Assembly: GCF_039536765.1 (NCBI RefSeq)
Contig: NZ_BAAAZF010000001.1
Location: 868,001 to 932,000, forward strand
Source of the DNA: Parerythrobacter jejuensis
GTDB taxonomy: Bacteria > Pseudomonadota > Alphaproteobacteria > Sphingomonadales > Sphingomonadaceae
Direction of reading: 5' to 3'
Length of the DNA stretch: 64,000 bases
The position numbers were made by a program, and so were the translations under genes. Shown piece by piece: positions 37,452 through 46,714 of this stretch (positions within the stretch are counted from its first letter, which is position 1; each line of letters starts with the position of its first letter). The notes beneath the pieces are model-generated. The model was not told where the DNA came from. It searched no databases and worked only from the letters and a program-made list of their open reading frames with translations.

Positions 37452-38266
37452 CAATCAGCCGCCGCATCCCGGCGTTGCTTGCGCTCGCCATTCCGACGCT
37501 GGCCGGGCTGGCCTATCTCATCGCTTTTGCCGCTCCGTCACAATTCCTTTGGGTCAACGCGGGTGCGCTTTTGGTCGCAGCAGGCTGGATTCTGTTCGGC
37601 TCTGCACCGTCCACACGTCGGGGCAAACGGATCGCAGTGCTGGCTTTACTGGCACTTCTGTTCCTGCCCTTGATCACGGGCCCGGAATATAACGGGATCG
37701 CGCGATGGGTGCCCATGGGGCCTTTCACATTGCACGCAGCTTCGTTTGCCTTTCCCGCGCTTGCTGTGCTGGCCGCGCAAGACGACGATTTCGCGCCCCC
37801 GATGCTGCTGGCGGCGCTGCTGGCTGCCTCCATCCAGCCAGACGCAGCGTTGGGCTTCGCAGTCGTATTCGCAGCAGTCGGCCTGCATGACGTGACCAGG
37901 GATTGGCGCATCGGCGTCACTTTCATGATCGGGTTTTTTGCCAGCCTTGTCATGGCCTTGCGCGGCGAACTTCCGGCCCAACCTTTCGTCGAGCGGATAA
38001 TCGATGACCTACTCAGGACCGACCCGCTGGTGGCCATCGGCCTGCTGGTGGCACTGGTCGCAGGCTTTTTCCTGATGGGCTATTCCGCACCGATGGAACG
38101 GCGCGCGCGGTATGGCTTGGCAGGATCATTCTTCGGCTTTTCCATCATGGGCATCCTGTCCAACTATCCCAGCGTAATGATCGGATATGGTGCCGCGCCC
38201 ATTCTCGGCTACGGTCTCGCGCTTGGCCTGGCACAGCAAGAAATCACGCACGAGGCACCGGTATGA
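37448..38266 (+). CDS. Integral membrane protein with FtsW/RodA-like motif
   Basis: 272 residues from a GTG coupled to the previous stop; the longer frame upstream only shadows the epimerase gene. About nine hydrophobic segments. One stretch, [20 protein letters not shown] (about 80-99), looks like the NGARRWI-LGPF-QPSE signature of SEDS proteins (FtsW/RodA/SpoVE), and [12 protein letters not shown] follows as the DLG-like segment does there. The protein is shorter than normal SEDS enzymes (about 350-400 residues). Its TGA overlaps the VOC gene start. Function unknown; a reduced SEDS relative is an inference. Confidence 0.7.
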   Translation: MTISRRIPALLALAIPTLAGLAYLIAFAAPSQFLWVNAGALLVAAGWILFGSAPSTRRGKRIAVLALLALLFLPLITGPEYNGIARWVPMGPFTLHAASFAFPALAVLAAQDDDFAPPMLLAALLAASIQPDAALGFAVVFAAVGLHDVTRDWRIGVTFMIGFFASLVMALRGELPAQPFVERIIDDLLRTDPLVAIGLLVALVAGFFLMGYSAPMERRARYGLAGSFFGFSIMGILSNYPSVMIGYGAAPILGYGLALGLAQQEITHEAPV

Positions 38267-38679
38267 CCATCCCTCCCTTCCATCTCGCCTTTCCGGTCGA
38301 TGACCTGCAGGCAGCCCGCAGCTTTTACGGGGGCCGGCTCGGTTGTCCGGAAGGCCGGTCGTCAGAGGAATGGATCGACTTCGATTTTCACGGGCACCAG
38401 ATTGTCGCCCATCTCGCGCCCAAAGGCGGTGACGCCGCAAACAACCCTGTCGATGGGCACGACGTGCCCGTGCCCCATTTCGGGCTCGTCCTGGACATGG
38501 AAGCCTGGCGCACAATGGCAGATCGTCTCATTGATGCAGGGCAGGACTTCGTGATCGAACCCACCATTCGCTTCGAAGGCGAACCCGGGGAACAAGCCAC
38601 AATGTTCTTCCGCGACCCGAGCGGCAACGCACTTGAAATCAAGGCTATGGCCAACCCGGCCAATCTGTTCGCCAAGTAA
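38263..38679 (+). CDS. VOC-family (glyoxalase/dioxygenase superfamily) protein
   Basis: 138 residues with one vicinal-oxygen-chelate domain: [21 protein letters not shown] at the start and [16 protein letters not shown] at the end. Metal-ligand candidates are H7, H61 or a neighbouring His, and the late E in NALEIK. The start overlaps the upstream stop (ATGA). VOC proteins isomerise or cleave diverse substrates or bind antibiotics; no substrate can be assigned here. Confidence 0.85.
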   Translation: MTIPPFHLAFPVDDLQAARSFYGGRLGCPEGRSSEEWIDFDFHGHQIVAHLAPKGGDAANNPVDGHDVPVPHFGLVLDMEAWRTMADRLIDAGQDFVIEPTIRFEGEPGEQATMFFRDPSGNALEIKAMANPANLFAK

Positions 38680-38703
38680 GGCGCTGCCGCGGCCCGCGCG
38701 CTC

Positions 38704-40071
38704 CTACCGGACGAGGATCTGCGCGATATCCAGATTGCTGCCCCCAAGCCAGTAGACCCTGAATTCGAGGCTGTTGTTCGGATTTACATTCTGGCTGTTG
38801 AGCCGGATTCTCTGCCAGTCACTGCTGCCACCGAAATCTTGCGCCGTCACCACGCGCGAGGCCAGGACCTGGCCCGAGTTCGCATCATAAATGTCGAGAT
38901 TGGCAACATTGCCCGACGCGCCGGGTGAACGCAGGTAGAAATCGACCGAAACCGTGCCGGTCGGGAAAATCAGGTAAGGCCCGAAATTCAGCATGCCCGG
39001 ATTCGACAGATCCTTGACTGCCGACAGAACGTTGTGCGGTCGCAGGAAGTAGTTTCCGCTGCCCTGCCGCATCGGCATCTTGCCGGCTTCGAATGCGTAT
39101 CGCCCTCCTGCCCCGAGACCGAGCACATTCGCAGCGATTGTTTCGGTATTGATCAGCGTCACTGGATTGTCACGCTCGGTTACCCAACCTAGCAGCTCGC
39201 CTTGCGGATTGACCACCTGCCGGGAAAGTATCTGCGACCGCAGCGAGACGGCATGTTGGAGCAGGTTTCGCTCATGCGTCGCATTGCACAGTCCCGAGGC
39301 CAGCATTTTCTGCGTAAAGAGCAGGAAGAAGCCGTAGTGGTAATCCTCCGTCACATTGGGATAATCGTAGCGCTGGTTTGCCGCATCGTAGGTCGCGCCG
39401 CTTCTCGATATCCAGCCGTACCAGTCCACCATCGCAGGCGGTACCCAGCCGCTGCAGCCCGAGGTCTGGAAATTGTAGAGGCCAGTGTAGGTCCTGTGGT
39501 CGAAATAGTCGCCAGTCCACGGGTTGAGGTTGGACGACCAATTGCTCGTGTCGCCCCCGACGATTGCCCAGCGGTTGTAATCGTTAGGCGCCCACAATCC
39601 GGCCGGTTGGGGGCGGCCATAGGCAATCGCCATATAGCGCGCGAGCCAGTTGTCATCGAACCACATCTGTTCGAAAGTGCGTTGAACTTTTCTGCCTTCG
39701 CCGTTGAAACCATTGTGCTCGACAAAGGCCAACCCGTTCGCACCCAGATCGATCATCTTATCGTCATTCGCGTCAAACAGGAGGTGGCAATCTTTGTCCG
39801 GGGCGCTGGTCACACCGGGTGCATTTATGAGGGCACCGCGATCGACCGGCACTGGCGCAACTGTGCAGCTATTGTTGTATTCTTGCTGTTGGTAGAAGTT
39901 GAACGGGTAATTGATCCCCGTCACAGGTTTGAACATTCCGCGCGGCCCGTAAATGTGGTTCACCGCTGCGGTCCCATTGGGATAGTGTACGCCATAATCC
40001 CACTGTGCTGTTGCGGTAGCGGGCGTTGCCGCAAGCAAACCGGCCACCAAAGCCTTTGCCCAAGCCTTCAT
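38704..40071 (-). CDS. Secreted orphan protein of unknown function
   Basis: 455 residues from the ATG at 40071 with AAGGGG at good spacing; signal peptide MKAWAKALVAGLLAATPATATA. The mature protein is rich in Trp, Tyr, Asn and Gly (WFDDNWLARYMAI, WSSNLNPWTGDYFDH), which suits a carbohydrate- or matrix-facing extracellular protein. The last 110 residues form a beta-rich unit (FPTGTVSVDFYLRSPGASG...RVYWLGGSNLDIAQILVR) like a carbohydrate-binding or discoidin-type sandwich. No catalytic signature recognised. It is convergent with the VOC gene. Confidence 0.7.
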   Translation of the reverse strand: MKAWAKALVAGLLAATPATATAQWDYGVHYPNGTAAVNHIYGPRGMFKPVTGINYPFNFYQQQEYNNSCTVAPVPVDRGALINAPGVTSAPDKDCHLLFDANDDKMIDLGANGLAFVEHNGFNGEGRKVQRTFEQMWFDDNWLARYMAIAYGRPQPAGLWAPNDYNRWAIVGGDTSNWSSNLNPWTGDYFDHRTYTGLYNFQTSGCSGWVPPAMVDWYGWISRSGATYDAANQRYDYPNVTEDYHYGFFLLFTQKMLASGLCNATHERNLLQHAVSLRSQILSRQVVNPQGELLGWVTERDNPVTLINTETIAANVLGLGAGGRYAFEAGKMPMRQGSGNYFLRPHNVLSAVKDLSNPGMLNFGPYLIFPTGTVSVDFYLRSPGASGNVANLDIYDANSGQVLASRVVTAQDFGGSSDWQRIRLNSQNVNPNNSLEFRVYWLGGSNLDIAQILVR

Positions 40072-40230
40072 TATTCGACCCCTTCGATTCTGATTCAAGC
40101 AGCTGCAATTAAGCACTTCAACTTCGGCCTGAAAAGGCGACCCGTATGTCTATCCGCATCCCAGCGGTTCTCCGGCGTTTGAATGTTGGTGGCCCCCGGC
40201 CTATCGTGATTCTCGCGACGGGAGAGAGAC

Positions 40231-41565
40231 ATGGCGTATCCGACTTTGACTGACGAACCGGGCGGGATCGCCCTTGCGGCGCAGATCGGTTCCGGCGCGC
40301 TGTCGCCGCTGGAGGCGGTCGATGCGGCGATCGGCAGGATCGAATCAGGCGACGAAGCGATCAACGCTGTGGTCATTCGCGACTTTGATCGCGCGCGCGA
40401 TATCGCCAAGGCGATGGACGGCATGGATGCCATGCCACACCAGCCGCTGTTCGGCGTGCCGATGACGATCAAGGAAAGCTTCGCCATCGAAGGCCTGCCC
40501 TCGTGCTGGGGGCTCAAGGAATTCGAAGGCCAGGTGGCAAAAGCCGATTCCACCGTGGTGCGCCAGCTCAAGGCGGCAGGTGCGATTGTGATCGGCAAGA
40601 CCAACATCCCCCCCAATCTCGCCGACTGGCAGAGCGCCAATCCAGTCTATGGCCGCACCTGCAATCCGCATGATCACTCCCGCAGCCCGGGCGGCTCCTC
40701 GGGCGGCTCGGCGGCATCGGTTGCAGCTGGCTATGTGCCTGTAGAATACGGGACCGATATTGGTGGCTCTGTGCGTGTCCCCGCCCATTTCTGCGGTGTG
40801 TGGGGCCACAAGACGAGCTGGGGGCTTATCTCCAAACAGGGTCATGATCATCCCGCCATGGGCGGCGTCGATGCGCATGATGGCGCGCTTAGCATTGCCG
40901 GCCCGATAACCCGCAATGCCGATGATCTGGCACTGATGCTGGAACTTACTGCCGGGTTACCCCTGCGCAAACGGGCCAAGCCGCTCGACCAGTGCCGCTT
41001 CCTGCTGCTGATCGATCATCCCGTCAGCCCGATCGACGATGCCGTTCGCGCGCCGATCGAAGCGGCCGTCGAAAACCTGCGCAATGCGGGTGTCACGATT
41101 GATACGGCTACCGATGCCCTGCCCGATCTGGAGGGCGAACACGCGTCCTATATGCGCATGCTCAATGTGGCGATGGCGCGTGGGATGCCGGGGCCGGACG
41201 GCCAGCGTGCAACTGCGACCGACTGGTTCGACCTGCTCGACGTGCAGGCCCGCTGCGAACTTTCACGGGCGAACCTGTTCGAAAGCTACGACTTCGTGCT
41301 CGCTCCGCCCGCCAACATTCTCGCCTGCCCGCACCGCGACAGCCAGCTGTTCGAAGGCCAGATTGCCATCAACGGCGTAGAGCGCGATGCAGCCGAAGGG
41401 TTGGCTTGGGCCGGGATCGCGACTTTCCCCAACTTGCCGTCCACCGTCGTGCCAGTGGGCGCGAGCGACGGGTTGCCGTGTGGGATGCAGGTGATCGGCC
41501 CCCGCTGGAGCGACTTTGATTGCATCGCGGCAGCCAAGGCCATAGGGGCGCGCTTGCATTCCTAA
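40231..41565 (+). CDS. Amidase signature family enzyme
   Basis: 444 residues with the full amidase signature: K81 in TIKESF, the Gly/Ser loop GGSSGGS (154-160, cis-Ser S156/S157) and the nucleophile S180 in GTDIGGSVRVPA, giving a Ser-Ser-Lys triad. It hydrolyses carboxylic amides. The absence of gatB/gatC neighbours and the sequence style point to a stand-alone amidase rather than tRNA amidotransferase GatA. The PepSY gene follows after 17 bp. Confidence 0.93.
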   Translation: MAYPTLTDEPGGIALAAQIGSGALSPLEAVDAAIGRIESGDEAINAVVIRDFDRARDIAKAMDGMDAMPHQPLFGVPMTIKESFAIEGLPSCWGLKEFEGQVAKADSTVVRQLKAAGAIVIGKTNIPPNLADWQSANPVYGRTCNPHDHSRSPGGSSGGSAASVAAGYVPVEYGTDIGGSVRVPAHFCGVWGHKTSWGLISKQGHDHPAMGGVDAHDGALSIAGPITRNADDLALMLELTAGLPLRKRAKPLDQCRFLLLIDHPVSPIDDAVRAPIEAAVENLRNAGVTIDTATDALPDLEGEHASYMRMLNVAMARGMPGPDGQRATATDWFDLLDVQARCELSRANLFESYDFVLAPPANILACPHRDSQLFEGQIAINGVERDAAEGLAWAGIATFPNLPSTVVPVGASDGLPCGMQVIGPRWSDFDCIAAAKAIGARLHS

Positions 41566-41582
41566 GCGACAGGACGACACCG

Positions 41583-42284
41583 ATGCCCCGCTCGACAATG
41601 CTGCGTTTTGCCCAATGGCACATCTGGCTGGGGTGGCTGGTCGGTGTGCCGATCCTGATGTGGACGGTGAGTGGCCTGGTGATGGTCGCCAAACCGATCA
41701 CCGAAGTCCGTGATGGGAATTTGCGTTTGCCAACGCCAGAGGCAGAACAGATTCTGCCCGCCGACACCAACATAGCTGTCGCCCTGCCCGGCGATGCCAG
41801 CCGCCCGGTCAAATCGGTCACAACCGCGATGCAGCAAGGCCGGGCTGTGACCACTATCGCCTATATGGATGGCACGCTGGAACGCTATGATGCTGACGGT
41901 ACCGCTCTGGGACCGTTGAGCGAAATCGAGGCGCGGCAAATGGTCGCCGCCGGGATCAAGGGCGGTGACAAGGTGATCAGTTCCACCGCCTTTGCCGCCG
42001 ACGATGTCCCCTTCGATTTCCGCCGCCCGATGGATGTTTGGCAAGTAACGCTGGAGGACGACACCAACGTCTATGTCGGCCAGCACACCGGCAAGATCGA
42101 GGCGGTACGTACCAGTTGGTGGCGTCTGTTCGATTTCATGTGGGGCCTGCACATCATGGACCTGCAAGAACGGGAGGATACCAGCCATCCGATCCTGATC
42201 CTGTTTGCTGCGCTGGCCGTCATCGGAGCCTTGCTGGGGTGCATCCTGATGTTCCGCCGCCGCAAGCCCAAGGTGGCAACCTGA
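41583..42284 (+). CDS. PepSY-domain membrane protein
   Basis: 233 residues starting at the ATG at 41583 (the longer frame overlaps the amidase). A membrane segment near the N-terminus (HIWLGWLVGVPILMWTVSG), a soluble middle part with PepSY-like YVGQHTGKIEAVRTSWWRLFDFMWGLH, and a C-terminal membrane segment (LILFAALAVIGALLGCILMF) with a basic end. This is the short relative of the PepSY_TM proteins often tied to iron or redox functions. It lies between the amidase and a channel gene, all close together. Confidence 0.85.
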   Translation: MPRSTMLRFAQWHIWLGWLVGVPILMWTVSGLVMVAKPITEVRDGNLRLPTPEAEQILPADTNIAVALPGDASRPVKSVTTAMQQGRAVTTIAYMDGTLERYDADGTALGPLSEIEARQMVAAGIKGGDKVISSTAFAADDVPFDFRRPMDVWQVTLEDDTNVYVGQHTGKIEAVRTSWWRLFDFMWGLHIMDLQEREDTSHPILILFAALAVIGALLGCILMFRRRKPKVAT

Positions 42285-42285
42285 T

Positions 42286-42969
42286 ATGCCGGTCGACACC
42301 ACAGCTATCCTGACGCCGCTGCTCGACTGGCTCGATATTGCGGGTGTGGCAGTGTTCGCTCTGTCAGGCGCGCTGATCGCTGCCAAGGAACGGCAGACAT
42401 TCGTTACCCTCGCCTTCTTCGCGCTGGTCACCGGCGTCGGCGGTGGCACGATCCGCGACTTGCTGATCGGGGCCCCGGTATTCTGGATGTCGGATAGCTG
42501 GGTCGGGGTTGCCTGCCTTTCCGTTGCCGTCCTGGTCTGGCTTACGCCCACTCGCTGGTGGGAAGGCAAGTTGCTCGATTATGCAGACGGGCTCGGCCTC
42601 ACAGCCTATGCCGTACTCGGCGCCGCCAAGGCGCTCAGCTATGGCGTGCCACCGGTGCAGGCGATGATGATGGGCGTGATTACCGGCACCGTGGGCGGGG
42701 TTATTCGCGATGTGGTCGCAGGTCGGCCGTCGATCCTGATGAAGCCGGAGCTCTATGTAACGGCGGCGGCCTTGTCAGCGTCGCTCTGTGTCGCCGGAAC
42801 ACTACTGGAAATGCCGCGCGTGTGGGTCTGGATTGGAGCCACGCTGGCGGGCCTGATCCTGCGCAGCGCGGCGATCCGTTTCAACCTCGCCTTGCCCGCC
42901 TATAATGAACGCCTCGCTGCCAAGAGCAACGAGGCGTCCGAAACTCCGGATCCTGAAAAAGCGGATTAG
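42286..42969 (+). CDS. TRIC-type cation channel family protein (UPF0126/YadS)
   Basis: 227 residues, about seven membrane segments. The duplicated family motif appears as ALSGALIAAKERQTFVT...TGVGGGTIRDLLIG and GLTAYAVLGAAKAL...GTVGGVIRDVVAG. Prokaryotic members form trimeric cation channels. The start follows the PepSY stop by one base, so the two are co-transcribed. Its stop overlaps the stop of the convergent gene at 42966. Confidence 0.9.
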   Translation: MPVDTTAILTPLLDWLDIAGVAVFALSGALIAAKERQTFVTLAFFALVTGVGGGTIRDLLIGAPVFWMSDSWVGVACLSVAVLVWLTPTRWWEGKLLDYADGLGLTAYAVLGAAKALSYGVPPVQAMMMGVITGTVGGVIRDVVAGRPSILMKPELYVTAAALSASLCVAGTLLEMPRVWVWIGATLAGLILRSAAIRFNLALPAYNERLAAKSNEASETPDPEKAD

Positions 42970-43652
42970 CCGCCAAGATCGCCATCAACCGGGCCGCCGG
43001 GATAGGCCGGCTGCGGGCCGGTCGGCGTAGTTGGTACGGCCGGGCGCGGCTCGATCACGCCTGCATTGTTACGTGCCTGGGCGTAGGCATCGTCGCTCCA
43101 TTGGCGATCATCGGCAGCAGCACCGGAATAGCCGCTGCCCTGCTGACCATACTGGATATTGTCGATCCGGCCGTTCTGCCCGACGCTGCAGGTAAAGCCA
43201 TTGCCGTCATACAAACGGCCGCTGACTTGCCAGCCATTGCCCGAGCGCCCGACATTGTCGACACTCTCGACCCGCACATTGCGCTCGATCTCGCGCATGC
43301 AGCTGTTCACGGCACGGTCCAGATTGCTCGAGTTGTAGCTGCGCTGGTTGTAGCGGTTGTTATAGCGGCGATCATCATAGCGATCGCGGCGCTTGTTCTT
43401 GCTGGCCGCGCTGGCAATGGCAGCGATGCCGCCCAGGATCGCAATGCCTGCAATCACATCACCGGCATCCACGCGGTTGCGGCGATAGCGACGGTAGCGG
43501 CGGCGATATTCGCCATTGTCTTCTTCGAACTGGAAGGTGCCTTCTGTATACGCACTGCGCTGGCTGGAAACCGGCAGCTCTGCGGCTGCAACCGGTGTCG
43601 CGACGAGCGAGACGGCAACGCTGGCCGCGGCAAATGTGGAAAGAATCTTCAT
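42966..43652 (-). CDS. Secreted basic protein with DAGDVIAG motif (paralogue 1)
   Basis: 228 residues. Signal peptide (MKILSTFAAASVAVSLVATPVAAA), an Arg/Tyr-rich linker, a Gly/Ala-rich hydrophobic stretch RVDAGDVIAGIAILGGIAAI (glycine-zipper-like), a second Arg/Tyr/Asn-rich part, then a small domain with two Cys (C118 region and TCSVG) and a Pro-rich tail. The neighbour at 43790-44353 has the same order, so the two are diverged tandem duplicates. Function unknown; envelope or stress protein is a guess. Confidence 0.75.
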   Translation of the reverse strand: MKILSTFAAASVAVSLVATPVAAAELPVSSQRSAYTEGTFQFEEDNGEYRRRYRRYRRNRVDAGDVIAGIAILGGIAAIASAASKNKRRDRYDDRRYNNRYNQRSYNSSNLDRAVNSCMREIERNVRVESVDNVGRSGNGWQVSGRLYDGNGFTCSVGQNGRIDNIQYGQQGSGYSGAAADDRQWSDDAYAQARNNAGVIEPRPAVPTTPTGPQPAYPGGPVDGDLGG

Positions 43653-43789
43653 GGCAGGACCCCCCTAGGTCCGAGAGTGGATTGGTCTGCAAATGCGGCG
43701 CCCATGCCGCAAGGATGGGAACGGAGTTAGGCGGCCCCGGCTGTCACCAGCCTGAACCGCCCAACCCGGGAGAAATCATCGGTTATCGA

Positions 43790-44353
43790 TCACCGCAGAC
43801 CACGGACGCCGCGGAAGTCGATATCGGCAACCCGGCCACGCTCGACATAGCAAGTGAACTTGCCGGTATCGTAGGCACGCTGGCGATAGCCGTTGTTGTA
43901 GCCATAGTCGTAGCGGCGATCATCATACCGGGCCCGTTGGCGATAGCCGCGCTGGCCCTCGACAGCGATCCGGCCCTTCACGCGCCAGCCATAACGGGTA
44001 CGCTCGACATCGCGGATCTGGGTCACATCGGCGAAGCGATAGCCGCCGCGACGGGCGTCGCGCTTCGCATTGCGGATACATTTCTGGACGGCGCGATTGC
44101 CATTGCCACGCCGTTGCACACGGCGGTCGCCATAGCGGCGATCATCGTAACGGTACCCATCGCGATAGCGATCCTTGCCGACGCTGGAAGCGACTGCGGC
44201 AATCCCACCGAGGATCACGGCACCTGCGATCACATCACCAGCATCGACACCGCGATCACGGTGACGGTCATTGGCCATGGCAGGGCTCGCGGAAGATGCC
44301 GCCATCGCACCTGCGGCGACGGTTCCGAACAGTGCTTTGGAAACGGTCTTCAT
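43790..44353 (-). CDS. Secreted basic protein with DAGDVIAG motif (paralogue 2)
   Basis: 187 residues from the ATG at 44353 with GAGGAA spaced seven bases before it. Signal peptide (MKTVSKALFGTVAAGAMAASSASPAMA), then GVDAGDVIAGAVILGGIAAVA, Arg/Tyr/Asp-rich segments (DGYRYDDRRYGDRR) and a C-terminal unit with two Cys (KCIRNAKRD, FTCYVERGR). Shared layout and motif with the gene at 42966 show a common origin. A large inverted repeat lies about 95 bp upstream. Confidence 0.75.
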   Translation of the reverse strand: MKTVSKALFGTVAAGAMAASSASPAMANDRHRDRGVDAGDVIAGAVILGGIAAVASSVGKDRYRDGYRYDDRRYGDRRVQRRGNGNRAVQKCIRNAKRDARRGGYRFADVTQIRDVERTRYGWRVKGRIAVEGQRGYRQRARYDDRRYDYGYNNGYRQRAYDTGKFTCYVERGRVADIDFRGVRGLR

Positions 44354-44447
44354 TGTCTCTATTCCTCGTTTCGACGGGACGGGAGTGCCCCTGTCGATGT
44401 TGGGAATAGAACATTGGCAATGAGGCGAGACTGAATTGGCCCGACAG

Positions 44448-44485
44448 CCGATGTTCAGAAAAGTGAGCACTTTTCTGAACATCGG
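44448..44485. repeat. 38-bp near-perfect inverted repeat
   Basis: Two 18-base arms (CCGATGTTCAGAAAAGTG and its exact complement) are separated by only AG. It lies 12 bp behind the stop of the prolyl oligopeptidase gene and 95 bp ahead of paralogue 2, both on the minus strand. There is no T run. It could be a terminator or mRNA-end hairpin, an operator for a dimeric regulator, or a mobile-element trace. Confidence 0.8.
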
Positions 44486-44497
44486 CGTCAAAGGCAG

Positions 44498-46630
44498 TTA
44501 GTCGGTCAGATCGAGCCCTGTGAAATAGGCCAAAAAGCCAAGAATATCAGCCGCTTCCTCGATGGCCTTGTCGGTTGGCTTGCCCGAGCCATGACCGGCG
44601 CGGGTTTCGATGCGGATCAATTGCGGCTTGTCGCCCAGCTGGGCCGCCTGCAACGCCGCAGTGTATTTGAAGCTATGCCCTGGCACCACGCGGTCATCCG
44701 TATCGGCCGTCGTCACCAGCAATGCGGGATAGTCCGTACCATCTTTGACGTTATGATAGGGCGAATAGGCGAGGAGGTTTTTGAAGTCCTCTTCCTTGTT
44801 CGGATAGCCGTAGTCATCGACCCAATAGCGCCCCGCGGTAAAGCGATCGAAGCGCAGCATATCCATCACGCCCACCGCCGCATTGCCCGCGGCAAACAGG
44901 TCCGGACGCTGGTTGGCCACTGCACCCACCAACAAGCCGCCGTTTGATCCCCCCTGAATGGCGAGGCCATCTTCCGGGGTGATCCCTTCAGCGATCAGCG
45001 ACTCGCCTGCGGCAATGAAATCATCGAACACGTTCTGCTTGTTCAGCAGCCGCCCGCCATCATGCCACGGCTTGCCATATTCACCGCCGCCGCGAATGTT
45101 GGCGACGACATAGGCCCCGCCCGCCTCCATCCAGGCCAGCCGCGACGGGCTGAAGCCGGGCGTGAGCGAGATATTGAATCCGCCATAGCCGTAAAGCAGG
45201 GTCGGCACGGCCTCACCGCTTTCCGCGACTGCCTTGCTGCGCACCAGGAACATTGGAACGCGGGTGCCATCCTTAGAGGTGTAGAACTTCTGCTCGACGA
45301 CATAGTCATCGGGGTTGAACTTCACTTCAGGCGCGGCCCAGCTTTCACTGTCACCGGTCGCAACATCATAGCGATAGATGCTGGTGGGACGGTTGTAGCT
45401 GGTGAAGTAGTAGAAGGTTTCGCTGCCTTCCGTATCACCATCAAACCCGCCGGCAGTTCCGATCCCGGGCAAGGCGACTTCGCGCACGGGATTGCCAGCC
45501 AGATCGAACACGCTGATCTTGCTCTTTGCATCGACCAGGTAACTCGCGACGAGCTTGCCGCCGACCAGCGATACTCCGCCAAGCGTCTCCTTGGCTTCGG
45601 GAATAACCGTTTCCCAGGTCAGATCGCCCTCGGCCAAATCAAACTTCACGACCTTTTCCAGCGGCGCGCCATCATTGGTAGTGAAGAAGAAAGTGCCATC
45701 GACATTGCCGACATAGGAATAGGAATGATCGAAGCCGGGCACGATCACCCGCGCCGCGCCGGTGGCGCGATCGATCAGAGTTACTTCGTAACGGTCATCC
45801 GTGCCGCTGGAACTGGTGACGATCACATAGGCCCCATCGTCGCTCACCTGTGCAAAGTGGTTCAGCTCTGGCGCGTCGGGTGTCTTGAACACGACGGTGT
45901 CCGCGCTCTGTGGCGTGCCCAGTTTGTGGAAATAGACCGTGTGATCGGTGTTGAGCGCCTGGAAGGTCTCGCCCTCGCCCGTGGCAGGGAAGCGGCTGTA
46001 ATAGAAACCGCTGCCATCCTTGGCCCAGTCGAGGCCCGAGAATTTGACCCACTCGACTGTGTCTTCGAGCACTTCGCCCGTGGCGACATCCATCACCTTG
46101 ACCGTGCGCCAGTCGCTGCCGCCATCCTGGATTGCATAGAGGATCTTCGAGCCATCCTTGGTCGGCGACCATCCGGCCAGAGCGGTTGCATCATCATCCG
46201 ACCATTCATTCGGATCGATCAGCTGGCGCGGCGCACCATCCAGACCTTCACGCATATACAGCACTGACTGGTTCTGCAGGCCGTTATTGCGGGTGTAGAA
46301 ATAGCGTCCACCCGCCTCCTGCGGGATGCCGAACCGTTCGTAATCGGTCAGCTCGGTGATCCGTTGCTCGAGCGCTTCGCGTCCCGGGATCCTGGCCAGG
46401 AAAGCATCTGTGACGGCATTCTGTCGCTCGACCCAATCGGCCACTTCTTCGTCCACACGGACATCGTTCTCCAGCCAGCGATAGGGATCAGCAACCCGCT
46501 CACCGAATTGCAAGTCAGCCACATCTTGCGCGCGCGTTTCGGGGTATTCTGGTGCAGTCATATCCTGGGCATATCCTGGGCTGGCAACAAGCACGGCCGC
46601 AGCGCCGGCAAGAAGGGTGTTGCGAAACAT
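44498..46630 (-). CDS. Prolyl oligopeptidase family S9A peptidase, exported
   Basis: 710 residues from the ATG at 46630, preceded by AGAGGA; an upstream ATG at 46669 has no good ribosome site. Signal peptide MFRNTLLAGAAAVLVASPGYA. An N-terminal strap (YPETRAQDVADLQFGERVADPYRWLE), a seven-bladed propeller region, then the alpha/beta hydrolase domain with GGSNGGLL (Ser), TADTDDRV (Asp) and RAGHGSGKP (His). It cleaves after proline in short peptides, here in the periplasm. Confidence 0.95.
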   Translation of the reverse strand: MFRNTLLAGAAAVLVASPGYAQDMTAPEYPETRAQDVADLQFGERVADPYRWLENDVRVDEEVADWVERQNAVTDAFLARIPGREALEQRITELTDYERFGIPQEAGGRYFYTRNNGLQNQSVLYMREGLDGAPRQLIDPNEWSDDDATALAGWSPTKDGSKILYAIQDGGSDWRTVKVMDVATGEVLEDTVEWVKFSGLDWAKDGSGFYYSRFPATGEGETFQALNTDHTVYFHKLGTPQSADTVVFKTPDAPELNHFAQVSDDGAYVIVTSSSGTDDRYEVTLIDRATGAARVIVPGFDHSYSYVGNVDGTFFFTTNDGAPLEKVVKFDLAEGDLTWETVIPEAKETLGGVSLVGGKLVASYLVDAKSKISVFDLAGNPVREVALPGIGTAGGFDGDTEGSETFYYFTSYNRPTSIYRYDVATGDSESWAAPEVKFNPDDYVVEQKFYTSKDGTRVPMFLVRSKAVAESGEAVPTLLYGYGGFNISLTPGFSPSRLAWMEAGGAYVVANIRGGGEYGKPWHDGGRLLNKQNVFDDFIAAGESLIAEGITPEDGLAIQGGSNGGLLVGAVANQRPDLFAAGNAAVGVMDMLRFDRFTAGRYWVDDYGYPNKEEDFKNLLAYSPYHNVKDGTDYPALLVTTADTDDRVVPGHSFKYTAALQAAQLGDKPQLIRIETRAGHGSGKPTDKAIEEAADILGFLAYFTGLDLTD

Positions 46631-46714
46631 GGGGGCAGTCCTCTCCAAAAGGTTCGTTATGTTGCTCATGATTTAGCCGCTCGAAGGGCCGTTTCAATGG
46701 CGCCCGGGCGCGAA

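Noticed and set aside
40231-41565. Annotation of the amidase as GatA
   Set aside because: No gatB or gatC beside it and no tRNA-amidotransferase features beyond the shared amidase signature.
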